DNA of 19,868 bases, from contig WTAK01000098.1 in assembly GCA_013139625.1 (NCBI GenBank), positions 1 to 19,868 on the forward strand, given 5' to 3'. The stretch is from Candidatus Delongbacteria bacterium. GTDB lineage: Bacteria; UBA4055. The notes under the pieces were generated by a model. The model was not told the DNA's origin, searched no databases, and saw nothing but the letters and a program-made list of their open reading frames with translations. Shown here one piece after another: positions 7,362 through 13,535 of this stretch (position 1 is its first letter; each line of letters begins with the position of its first letter). The position numbers and the translations under genes are program-made.

Positions 7362-8581
7362 AGAATTTTTCCATTTTTTATTACTTTTGATACAAGGTTC
7401 ATTCCCATACTATAAGGAATTTCACTGATGTTTTCTATGTCCATTATCAGTAGATCGGCTTTTTTCCCAACTTCAATAGAACCGATAGAATTTTCTTTTT
7501 TCAGAGCTTTTGCACCACCGATCGTTGCTGCCCAGACTAATTCTTCAGCAGTCATTTTAAGATAAACAGCAGAAATCGTCATTATTAATGGAAGTGACAT
7601 ACAATAGCAAGTTCCGGGATTAAAGTCAGTTGATAGTGCTATAATTCCACCCTTATCAATTATCTTTCTTGCAGGAGGATAATCTGTCATACCAATAAAA
7701 AATGAAGCTCCCGGCATTAGGTTAAAAACAACATCATTTTTTATCATATCATCAATAGCTTTATCAGAGATATATTCCAGATGATCCGAACTCAGTGCAC
7801 CCAATTCCGCCGCAAGTTCACTGCCACCGTTACAAGTTAGTTGATCAGCATGGATCTTGACTTCAAGACCGTTTATCTTTGCAGCTGTAAGTATTCTTCT
7901 GCCTTCTTCCACAGTGTAATAATTTTTCTCAATAAAAATATCACAAGCTTCTGCAAGTCCTTCTTTTGCAACTTCAGGGATAGTCTTATTTATTAATGTA
8001 TTAATATACTCTTCTCTGTTATCTTTAAATTCTTCGGGGATATCGTGAGCTCCAAGGAAAGTAGGAATAAGATCAATATCATTTTCTTCATTTATTCTAC
8101 GGATGACTTTAAGCATCTTGATCTCATCATTGTGTGTCAGTCCGTAACCTGATTTAGCTTCAAGTGTCGTAGTGCCGTATTTGATGAATTCATTTACTCT
8201 TTCCTTAGATATAACGTACAGTTGCTCTTCACTTAGTTTTCTAAGCTTCCTGACACTATTCTTTATGCCACCACCTGCTTGAGCAATTTCAAGGTATGAT
8301 CTCCCTGCATTTCTCATTTCAAATTCATTATCTCTGAGTTCTGCAAATATAGGATGAGCATGAGAATCTATAAATCCAGGCAATACAACTTTGCCTTCTG
8401 CGTCCAGAATTTTATACTTTTCAAGTCTAATAGCATTTATCTCAATATCCCCGGCACAAATTTCCTGGATCTTACCGCCAGTAATTATTATAGAGCAATT
8501 TTCCAGTATGTTAATATTTCCTACCTTATCAGGCAAAGGATTATATATTTTTCCGATATTCTTTATAATTAGATTGTTCAT
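7358..8581 (-). CDS. hutI: Imidazolonepropionase
   Basis: HutI hydrolyses 4-imidazolone-5-propanoate to N-formimino-L-glutamate, the third step of histidine degradation, in the cytoplasm. The 407-residue length is normal for the family. It is an amidohydrolase with the metal ligands in place: His74 and His76 in GFIDSHAHP, His244 in KIHADQL, and Asp319 in LSTDFNPG. Further family marks are KSGYGL (143-148), SSDHLEY (264-270) and the C-terminal GSIEVGKKADLLI. The ATG follows GGAG at a five-base spacing, and a candidate promoter lies at 8608-8636. The other hut genes (hutH, hutU, and hutG or ftcD) are not in this window. The downstream partner is an aldo/keto reductase-ferredoxin fusion, an uncommon companion. 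Confidence 0.96.
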   Translation of the reverse strand: MNNLIIKNIGKIYNPLPDKVGNINILENCSIIITGGKIQEICAGDIEINAIRLEKYKILDAEGKVVLPGFIDSHAHPIFAELRDNEFEMRNAGRSYLEIAQAGGGIKNSVRKLRKLSEEQLYVISKERVNEFIKYGTTTLEAKSGYGLTHNDEIKMLKVIRRINEENDIDLIPTFLGAHDIPEEFKDNREEYINTLINKTIPEVAKEGLAEACDIFIEKNYYTVEEGRRILTAAKINGLEVKIHADQLTCNGGSELAAELGALSSDHLEYISDKAIDDMIKNDVVFNLMPGASFFIGMTDYPPARKIIDKGGIIALSTDFNPGTCYCMSLPLIMTISAVYLKMTAEELVWAATIGGAKALKKENSIGSIEVGKKADLLIMDIENISEIPYSMGMNLVSKVIKNGKIL

Positions 8582-8607
8582 CTAAACTCCGTGGTTATTC
8601 TTTTAAA

Positions 8608-8636
8608 AAGATAGTAGTAAATTTATCGAAAGACAA
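8608..8636 (-). promoter_or_regulatory. Candidate sigma70 promoter for hutI
   Basis: On the minus strand TTGTCT (8636-8631) and TATCTT (8613-8608) are separated by 17 bases, each matching four of six consensus positions. The -10 is 27 bases before the hutI start. Confidence 0.35.
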
Positions 8637-8760
8637 GGTGTTACTTATTAATCTTACCATCAAACTATCAAGAATTTGTAAAATTAAGTTATTAAACAAG
8701 ATATATATCATAAATAATATGTTTTTTTATGCGTAAAATACAGATAGGATAAAAAAACAC

Positions 8761-8789
8761 TTGACAACGAAAAACAAATTATGTAGATT
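8761..8789 (+). promoter_or_regulatory. Sigma70-type promoter for trxA
   Basis: A perfect -35 TTGACA (8761-8766), a 17-base spacer and a -10 TAGATT (8784-8789) lie about 50 bases before the thioredoxin start codon. The upstream DNA is A/T-rich with runs of A and T that may act as an UP element. A palindrome overlaps the spacer and -10. Confidence 0.7.
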
Positions 8790-8792
8790 TGT
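8774..8792. promoter_or_regulatory. Putative operator palindrome between -35 and -10 of trxA
   Basis: A perfect inverted repeat ACAAAT-N7-ATTTGT covers the promoter spacer and the -10 box. A repressor bound here would block RNA polymerase. The ArsR-family regulator encoded at 10316-10633 is the obvious candidate, but no evidence in the sequence proves that it binds here. Confidence 0.4.
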
Positions 8793-8839
8793 ATATAGTG
8801 GCAATACTAACTAAAGATAAATCTACAATGGAGAGAAAA

Positions 8840-9166
8840 ATGGCAGCACTACAAGTAACAGACGCAACATTCGAAGAAGAAGTAATTAAATCGGATATTC
8901 CGGTATTAATAGATTGCTGGGCAGAATGGTGTGCACCATGTAGAATGGTAGGACCAATAGTTGATAAATTGGCAGAAGAATATGCAGGTAAATTTAAAAT
9001 TGCGAAGTTGGATGTTGATAACAATAGAGAATCTTCAGCAAAGTATAGTATAACTTCAATACCAACAATGTTAATATTTGTAAACGGTGAAGTTGTTGAT
9101 GGTTTGGTCGGAGCTCACCCGGAAGCTAATATAAAAGCTAAATTAGATCAACATTTAGCAAAATAA
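8840..9166 (+). CDS. trxA: Thioredoxin, cytoplasmic, WCAPC active site
   Basis: A general protein-disulfide reductase of the cytoplasm. The start at 8840 gives 108 residues, the usual thioredoxin length, and is preceded by GGAGAG at a four-base spacing; the in-frame TTG at 8789 lies within the -10 box and the ATG at 8828 has no ribosome site. The active site is Trp30-Cys31-Ala-Pro-Cys34, and the cis-Pro loop reads SIPTM, both as expected. The second residue of the CxxC is Ala rather than the usual Gly, which still occurs among thioredoxins and may shift the redox potential. It leads a plus-strand redox cluster under a strong promoter with a candidate operator, and a hairpin follows the stop codon, so it may be made in excess over the genes behind it. 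Confidence 0.95.
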   Translation: MAALQVTDATFEEEVIKSDIPVLIDCWAEWCAPCRMVGPIVDKLAEEYAGKFKIAKLDVDNNRESSAKYSITSIPTMLIFVNGEVVDGLVGAHPEANIKAKLDQHLAK

Positions 9167-9186
9167 ATTTATTTTCTTAGAGTATG

Positions 9187-9212
9187 GTCAGAATTCTTTA
9201 TTGAGTTCTGAC
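9187..9212 (+). terminator. Hairpin after trxA, possible partial terminator or processing site
   Basis: A ten-base-pair stem with one G-T pair (9187-9196 with 9203-9212) has a TTTATT loop and is followed by TGTATTTGATT. The trailing T-run is imperfect, so some read-through into the next genes is likely. Confidence 0.5.
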
Positions 9213-9228
9213 TGTATTTGATTACAAT
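9201..9228 (+). promoter_or_regulatory. Possible second promoter before the secreted thioredoxin
   Basis: TTGAGT (9201-9206) and TACAAT (9223-9228), 16 bases apart, overlap the right arm of the hairpin and lie 22 bases before the start codon at 9251. Match to consensus is modest. Confidence 0.28.
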
Positions 9229-9250
9229 AACTTAACTATGAGTGTAAAGC

Positions 9251-9646
9251 ATGTATAAATTTCTAATGATATTGTTAGTAGTTGTGGTTATGCAACCATT
9301 AACTGCAGAAGGTAAAAATTTGACAAAACTTACAGATGATAACTTTAAAAAGGAAGTTCTTGAATCAGATCAGATAGTACTGGTGGATTTTTGGGCTCCA
9401 TGGTGTGGACCTTGCAAGAAATTAGGACCGATCATTGAAGAGTTAGCTAATGAACAGCATGAAAATTTTAAATTTACTAAGCTTAATGTTGATAATAGCA
9501 AGAAGATCGCTAGTACATATGGAATCAGATCAATTCCTACAGTGGGCATATTCAAAGATGGAAAGCCTATTGATGGGTTTGTGGGCCTTAGATCAAAATC
9601 TGAGATCGAGACTTTATTGAAGAAGCATCTTAAAGAAAACAGATAA
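9251..9646 (+). CDS. Secreted or membrane-anchored thioredoxin, WCGPC active site
   Basis: A thioredoxin-fold protein of 131 residues with an N-terminal hydrophobic segment (residues 4-16) and a plausible signal peptidase I site after LTA (residue 19), so it should act outside the cytoplasmic membrane. The active site is Trp51-Cys52-Gly-Pro-Cys55 and the cis-Pro loop reads SIPTV. Its exported location next to a tiny membrane protein with a predicted Sec residue suggests a shared electron path across the membrane; that is inference. The ribosome site is weak (GAGTG). After the TAA, a Lys/Ala-rich reading (KKAEVKSTKKSIPAKK) continues in the +1 frame to a TAA at 9693-9695, which could be a tail lost through a one-base indel. 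Confidence 0.92.
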   Translation: MYKFLMILLVVVVMQPLTAEGKNLTKLTDDNFKKEVLESDQIVLVDFWAPWCGPCKKLGPIIEELANEQHENFKFTKLNVDNSKKIASTYGIRSIPTVGIFKDGKPIDGFVGLRSKSEIETLLKKHLKENR

Positions 9647-9700
9647 GAAAGCAGAAGTTAAAAGTACAAAAAAATCTATACCGGCAAAAAAATAATTAGT

Positions 9701-9898
9701 ATGAAGCTTGTTTTATTAAAAATTGTTGTTATATTACTATCGGGGGGGATAGGATATACATATTACTACTTCATCGGTTGTAATAGTGGTGGTTGATCGA
9801 TAACGGGTAGCCCGTGGTGCTCGACGTTTTATGGATTTCTGTTTGGTTATATAATTTCTTCATATATTGTAACAAATAAAAATAGAGATCAAAAATGA
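9701..9898 (+). CDS. Candidate selenoprotein: DUF6132-like small membrane protein with in-frame TGA (Sec32)
   Basis: Read through a TGA at 9794-9796, this frame gives a 65-residue protein. Residues 3-25 form a membrane helix, followed by the loop GCNSGG-U32-SITGSPW, then a second hydrophobic helix (about 42-57) and a charged C-terminus. The pattern Gly-Cys-x-x-Gly-x-Cys-(Pro)-Ile-Thr-x-x-Pro and the following STFYGFLFG resemble the DUF6132 family as I remember it. There, the residue at the TGA position is cysteine. The frame ends in ATGA, overlapping the start of the OsmC-like gene by four bases (9895-9898). This is hard to explain if translation stopped at the first TGA. A hairpin lies just after the TGA. 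mnmH, a selenium-dependent tRNA enzyme gene, lies downstream. The alternative is a nonsense mutation in a recent pseudogene. The ribosome site is weak. Standard gene callers would miss this gene. Confidence 0.8.
9797..9824 (+). promoter_or_regulatory. Putative bacterial SECIS-like hairpin
   Basis: Directly after the TGA, TCGA (9797-9800) pairs with TCGA (9821-9824), and ACGGG (9803-9807) pairs with CCCGT (9811-9815) around a three-base TAG loop. An alternative fold pairs CGGGTA with TGCTCG around an eight-base loop. The location within the coding frame just past the UGA is right for a bacterial SECIS, but the distance from UGA to the apical loop (11-13 bases) is shorter than the usual range. 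Confidence 0.45.
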
Positions 9899-10341
9899 AA
9901 GTTTCCGGAACGCAAAATGGATACCTTTCTTTTGATATTCAGCAAGACGGACATCACATAATTGTGGATGCTGATAAAAAAGTTGGCGGAGAAGCTAAAG
10001 GTCCTTCACCCAAAGGACTTTTGATCAGTGGACTGATTGGATGTACCGGCATGGATGTTGCGTCCATCTTAAGGAAAATGAAAATAGAGTATGATAAATT
10101 CGAATTATCTGCAGAAACGGAATATACTGAAGATCACCCAAAAGTATTCAAAACGATCTTACTAAAATATTTTATTGAAGGTGATCCGAAATTAGATACC
10201 GCGAAAATAAAGAGAGCTGTTGAGCTTTCAATGACTAAATACTGCGGTGTAACTGAAATGCTAAAAAAGAATAGCGATATACAATACATAATTTACCTAA
10301 ACGAGGAGGAAATCCATGGCAAAGAAAATTTACCAAAATGA
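9895..10341 (+). CDS. OsmC/Ohr-family protein
   Basis: A 148-residue cytoplasmic protein of the OsmC family, whose members use two cysteines to reduce organic or lipid hydroperoxides, or handle thiols and persulfides. Both conserved cysteines are visible: Cys50 in GLIGCTGMD at the start of the long central helix, and Cys117 in KYCGVTEML. It lacks the features that would place it safely within Ohr and looks closer to the YhfA-like OsmC branch. Its start codon overlaps the stop of the candidate selenoprotein gene, and its 3' end overlaps the ArsR-family gene by 26 bases, so the three genes are co-translated. Sec-containing OsmC-like proteins are known from other bacteria, but here both positions are ordinary cysteine codons. 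Confidence 0.92.
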   Translation: MKVSGTQNGYLSFDIQQDGHHIIVDADKKVGGEAKGPSPKGLLISGLIGCTGMDVASILRKMKIEYDKFELSAETEYTEDHPKVFKTILLKYFIEGDPKLDTAKIKRAVELSMTKYCGVTEMLKKNSDIQYIIYLNEEEIHGKENLPK

Positions 10342-10633
10342 TCATCTGGATGTTGCAAAAGCTTTTAAAGTTTTAGCTAATCCAAAAAGAATCAATCTAT
10401 TGTTGGCTCTTAGAACTGAATCTTGCAGAGTCGGAAATCTACAGGAATGCATCAATGAACCATTTCCTATCATTTCTCAACAGTTAGCAATTCTAAGAAA
10501 GAAGGGTATTGTTTCAAAGACAAAGAATAAGAAAAATGAAGCTTACTACACAATTGATTGTGATTTGACGAACAAGCTTTTAGATTTGATCTTGAAACAT
10601 GACAAAGAAGCAGGTAAGAAGAAAAAGAAGTAA
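10316..10633 (+). CDS. ArsR/SmtB-family transcriptional regulator
   Basis: A 105-residue winged-helix repressor. The core runs from FKVLANPKRINLLLAL (helices 1-2) through the recognition helix FPIISQQLAILRKKGIV (about 50-66) to the wing at NEAYYTI. Three cysteines are present: Cys37, Cys45 and Cys82. Cys37 is near the start of helix 3, where ArsR-type sensors bind thiophilic metals or where thiol-based members react with persulfide or oxidants. That the gene closes a thioredoxin/OsmC cluster favours a thiol, persulfide or metalloid signal, but the inducer is unknown. The start at 10316 has a strong ribosome site, GAGGAGG, inside the OsmC coding region. The C-terminus is lysine-rich. A palindrome in the trxA promoter is its possible operator. 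Confidence 0.92.
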   Translation: MAKKIYQNDHLDVAKAFKVLANPKRINLLLALRTESCRVGNLQECINEPFPIISQQLAILRKKGIVSKTKNKKNEAYYTIDCDLTNKLLDLILKHDKEAGKKKKK

Positions 10634-10660
10634 TCTTTTTTTTGTTTGCGATGTTTGAGA

Positions 10661-10696
10661 CTTGCTATTAGTATTAAAAGCTAATAGCAGGTTTTT
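10661..10696 (+). terminator. Rho-independent terminator of the redox cluster
   Basis: An 11-base-pair stem (10661-10671 with 10681-10691, one G-T pair) with a nine-base loop is followed by TTTTT on the plus strand. It lies 27 bases past the ArsR stop and reaches the stop codon of the convergent mnmH gene. Confidence 0.85.
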
Positions 10697-11873
10697 AGTT
10701 TGTCAAATTTTTCATGATTGAAGTTATCTCTTCAATTGTATCTAAAATGTTAATATTATCTATTTCGGCAATAATATTTTTATATTTACCGGCATATCTA
10801 TGGTCATAGTATTCGGTCAGTATCCATTCAATAAATTCATCATCTCTATTAGATCTCAACAATTCTAACAATTCGGAAACTTTTTTACTTCCCAGTAATT
10901 TTTTAAAAAATGCTGAATTTTCCACTGTATTATAAACAGCCTCAGAACCACCTTTTGAAAAATATTCAATCTTTATTCTTTCAACTCTTTTATCAATTGG
11001 TGAATTTATCTTAATTGTTGGAGATAATATCATTTTATCATAAAAAATTCCGGGAATATTGAATTTGCTGATCCTTTTACTTTCTCCTTCTGATAGAAAT
11101 GGATAATTTTGAGAGTTTGGTTTAGAAATTATTTCAGTAAATAAATTATTCTCAAAATTAGCCTGAGATTTTGGTATGATAGCATTTTTAATATCATATC
11201 TAATATGCCCAAATAAGCTAGAGGCATGACCTGCAGCTTTTTCAATATCTAAAACAGGAAGATCATTACTCATCTTTTCGATGATCTCAGTTTTGCCACA
11301 ACCGGTAAGTCCGGTTAGGATCAATAGTCCGTTCTTTAATCTAGTATTGTCATCAGTGTAGAGTTGATTATGAACTTTATTTCGATAAGCTTTATACCCA
11401 CCTTCGATCTTTATTACTTTAGCACCAAATCTTTCCAAGTATAGATACCCGGCAGAGCTTCTTCCACCGCCTCGCCAGCAGTAGAGATAAATAATTTTAT
11501 CTCTGTAAAAATCAACAAAACTCTTTATTTGTTCTTCTTTTCGATCAGCGTATCTAACAGCTAAAAATAATGCTGCTTTTGCCGAAAATTGTTTATATAA
11601 AAATCCTACTTCATCTCTTTCGATATCATCCAAGATCGGAAAGTTAGCAGAGCTTGGTAATTTATCTTCTGCATATTCACTTTCTGACCTAAGATCAATT
11701 GTAATAATGTTGTTATTGTTTTGATAAAGATCTATCCATTTATCAATTGAAATAGTCTCAATGTTATTTTCATTGAAGTATTCGTTAAAAGAATCGGGAA
11801 ATTTATTAATTTCCTTTTCTTTACTCTGAATGAATTTTACTAATTCGGATCTATCTTTTCTTTTAATATACAT
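10695..11873 (-). CDS. mnmH: tRNA 2-selenouridine synthase
   Basis: MnmH (SelU, YbbB) replaces sulfur with selenium in 2-thiouridine at the wobble position of tRNAs for Lys, Glu and Gln, using selenophosphate made by SelD. The 392-residue protein has an N-terminal rhodanese domain (about 40-170) with the catalytic loop YCWRGGGRSS and Cys132, followed by a P-loop domain with GLTGCGKT (188-195) and the family motif DIEKAAGHASSLFG (213-226, the DLExxAxHxGSxFG pattern). It carries about 30 extra N-terminal residues against the E. coli protein. The ATG has no close ribosome site; GGAGAG lies at the end of the previous gene, further away than normal. It lies 12 bases after that gene and is the last of the minus-strand run. 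It shows that the organism uses selenium, which supports the Sec reading of the TGA in the convergent cluster. Confidence 0.93.
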   Translation of the reverse strand: MYIKRKDRSELVKFIQSKEKEINKFPDSFNEYFNENNIETISIDKWIDLYQNNNNIITIDLRSESEYAEDKLPSSANFPILDDIERDEVGFLYKQFSAKAALFLAVRYADRKEEQIKSFVDFYRDKIIYLYCWRGGGRSSAGYLYLERFGAKVIKIEGGYKAYRNKVHNQLYTDDNTRLKNGLLILTGLTGCGKTEIIEKMSNDLPVLDIEKAAGHASSLFGHIRYDIKNAIIPKSQANFENNLFTEIISKPNSQNYPFLSEGESKRISKFNIPGIFYDKMILSPTIKINSPIDKRVERIKIEYFSKGGSEAVYNTVENSAFFKKLLGSKKVSELLELLRSNRDDEFIEWILTEYYDHRYAGKYKNIIAEIDNINILDTIEEITSIMKNLTN

Positions 11874-11885
11874 ATTTACGTGAGT

Positions 11886-12275
11886 TTAATACTCTCCATT
11901 TTTCTGTAACTTATTTAACTTTAATGTAGCGATCAGAGATAGTATTGTCATCGGTATTAGGAAAATTGAGCTTGTAGATACTATTTGGATCGCAGTTATT
12001 GAATTTTCGGTATTATTAGGGATGATAGTTGAAGAATAAATATAGAATACTATCAATTTTGCCAGAGGATAGGTAATTCCAAATACAGTCAAAAAACAAT
12101 TCCAACTCTTATCTCGAAACCATCTCTTATTTCTTATTAATGATCCACCTTTAGCAATAAACAGAAAGGTAATGATCACGTCTAAGACAATATTTACTCT
12201 TGCGATCACATTTAGCAGACCGATAAAGACAAGAAGTTGACCAAAAGTGGTATATGAATGTTTTTTATCCAGCAT
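11886..12275 (-). CDS. Small integral membrane protein of unknown function
   Basis: A 129-residue protein not recognised as a known family. Four hydrophobic segments are visible (about 10-25, 28-45, 60-80 and 94-119), with positive charges at the loops near residues 48-56 and at the C-terminus. Its ATG overlaps the stop codon of the serpin gene by one base (TAATG), so the two are translationally coupled, and mnmH starts 12 bases after its stop. No catalytic motif is seen. Any link to the serpin, for instance as a membrane partner, is a guess from the coupling. Confidence 0.7.
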   Translation of the reverse strand: MLDKKHSYTTFGQLLVFIGLLNVIARVNIVLDVIITFLFIAKGGSLIRNKRWFRDKSWNCFLTVFGITYPLAKLIVFYIYSSTIIPNNTENSITAIQIVSTSSIFLIPMTILSLIATLKLNKLQKNGEY

Positions 12276-13501
12276 TATTTTTTACTATTTGGATCATTCA
12301 TTCTACCCGTAAATAAGATCGTTCCTGTAGAGTTTTCTCTGATAAAATAAAAGAATGGATGATCGGCAATAAATTCAGGACATTCTGTCGGCATTGCAGA
12401 TTTCATTCTCATTACAACTGCTGTAGCAGCAGCTGCCTCAGTTCCTTTTTCATCCACTTCAATAAAAGTTTTATGTATAATAGCTGAAATATATAGTTCT
12501 TTATTACCTGTCATTTTAGAAAAATCTGCTTTTTTGCTAAAGGCATCATTCATTCCTAAATTTTTCATCAATTTACTGAGTTCATAGGATAGTCCTAGCT
12601 TGAATTTTGGAAAATAAACCTTTACATCTTTTTTTACGATTTCTTTAATAGATGTATTAATTAATTCCATATCCATTATTTTTTCAATATCAGGCAACCC
12701 TTTTTTATCCTTCGGTAAAAAAACGAACATCGAAACGTCATCACCTTTGTAAGGCATTTCTAAAAATTGAAATTTGTCATTCTCGTAATATCCGTAACGA
12801 GCTTTGTTGTACATCATTTTAGCAGGAACATCTTTGCCCTTAAAAGTATGAAATGTTTTTTCTTGAGTACGAGTCTTCTTAAATTGCTCTTTCCACTCAC
12901 CTTTAAAATACACTGCATTTGTTAAAACTAATCTTGTAAGAGCATCCAAAATTCCTTTTGGAATAAGGTCTTTGATCTTATTGTTGGTCTTATCTTCAAC
13001 CCATTGATTTATGATCTTTCTTGATTTGTCAGACTCAGCAAAATTTAAGTTCTCAATTTCAGCATTATAGTATTCTTTCCCGATCTTAGTAAACTCATCT
13101 AGAAAAGTGTATCCCTTCTGCATCCATAAGCTATTCGCTATACTAAGTTGAACTTTACCCTTTTTACCGATCTCATTAATTCTATTTGTTACGGTTGAAA
13201 AATCTTTATGAAAAATATCTGTGTTAGAAGAAAATTCAAGAGCATTAGCCATTTGAACTTCTGTATTACCATCAGATCCTGCAAAGGTCATAGCAAGTGC
13301 GGATGAGATACTGAACGGAGAAAAGAAAATATTATCATTTTTCTTATCAAGAATAAGTTTATTGTACATCTTCATCATAAATTCATTATTAGAGTCGGAT
13401 GCTTTATAGTTGATGTTAGCTATAACGGGATCTTCATTAAACAAAGACATTGCATTAAGAATCAGGTGTAAAGAGATGACCAGTACTAATAATTTCTTCA
13501 T
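12275..13501 (-). CDS. Exported serpin (serine protease inhibitor)
   Basis: A 408-residue serpin with a signal peptide (residues 1 to about 18). The family signatures are NIFFSPFSISSALAM near the N-terminus, NAVYFKGEW in the centre, and FIADHPFFYFIRENSTGTILFTGR at the C-terminus. The hinge of the reactive loop reads GTEAAAATA, starting at P15 Gly353, with small residues from P12 to P9, as in inhibitory serpins. Counting from it puts Lys367 at P1 and Ser368 at P1', which predicts inhibition of trypsin-like proteases. A good ribosome site, AAGGAG, precedes the ATG. It follows ymdB with a 34-base gap and overlaps the membrane-protein gene by one base. Serpins are patchy in bacteria, so horizontal gain is possible. 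The role may be defence against proteases of hosts or neighbours. Confidence 0.95.
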   Translation of the reverse strand: MKKLLVLVISLHLILNAMSLFNEDPVIANINYKASDSNNEFMMKMYNKLILDKKNDNIFFSPFSISSALAMTFAGSDGNTEVQMANALEFSSNTDIFHKDFSTVTNRINEIGKKGKVQLSIANSLWMQKGYTFLDEFTKIGKEYYNAEIENLNFAESDKSRKIINQWVEDKTNNKIKDLIPKGILDALTRLVLTNAVYFKGEWKEQFKKTRTQEKTFHTFKGKDVPAKMMYNKARYGYYENDKFQFLEMPYKGDDVSMFVFLPKDKKGLPDIEKIMDMELINTSIKEIVKKDVKVYFPKFKLGLSYELSKLMKNLGMNDAFSKKADFSKMTGNKELYISAIIHKTFIEVDEKGTEAAAATAVVMRMKSAMPTECPEFIADHPFFYFIRENSTGTILFTGRMNDPNSKK

Positions 13502-13535
13502 GATTTACTCCTTTGACATTACGTAATAATACAAT

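Noticed and set aside
8354..8585. Plus-strand frames opposite the hutI 5' end
   Set aside because: They are mirrors of the hutI coding sequence without start signals.
8789..8839. Longer thioredoxin from TTG at 8789 or ATG at 8828
   Set aside because: The TTG lies in the -10 box and the ATG lacks a ribosome site, while 8840 has GGAGAG at four bases and gives the normal 108 residues.
8779..9024. Minus-strand 81-codon frame opposite trxA
   Set aside because: It is antisense to the active-site region of thioredoxin and has no ribosome site.
9701..9796. Reading 9701-9796 as a complete 31-residue peptide that ends at the TGA
   Set aside because: The frame beyond the TGA is clearly part of the same family (second helix, STFYG motif) and couples to the next gene by ATGA.
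9794..9796. Genome-wide reassignment of TGA to Trp or Gly
   Set aside because: TGA ends the OsmC-like, hutI and ECF-S genes at the expected lengths and the candidate selenoprotein itself, so TGA is a normal stop.
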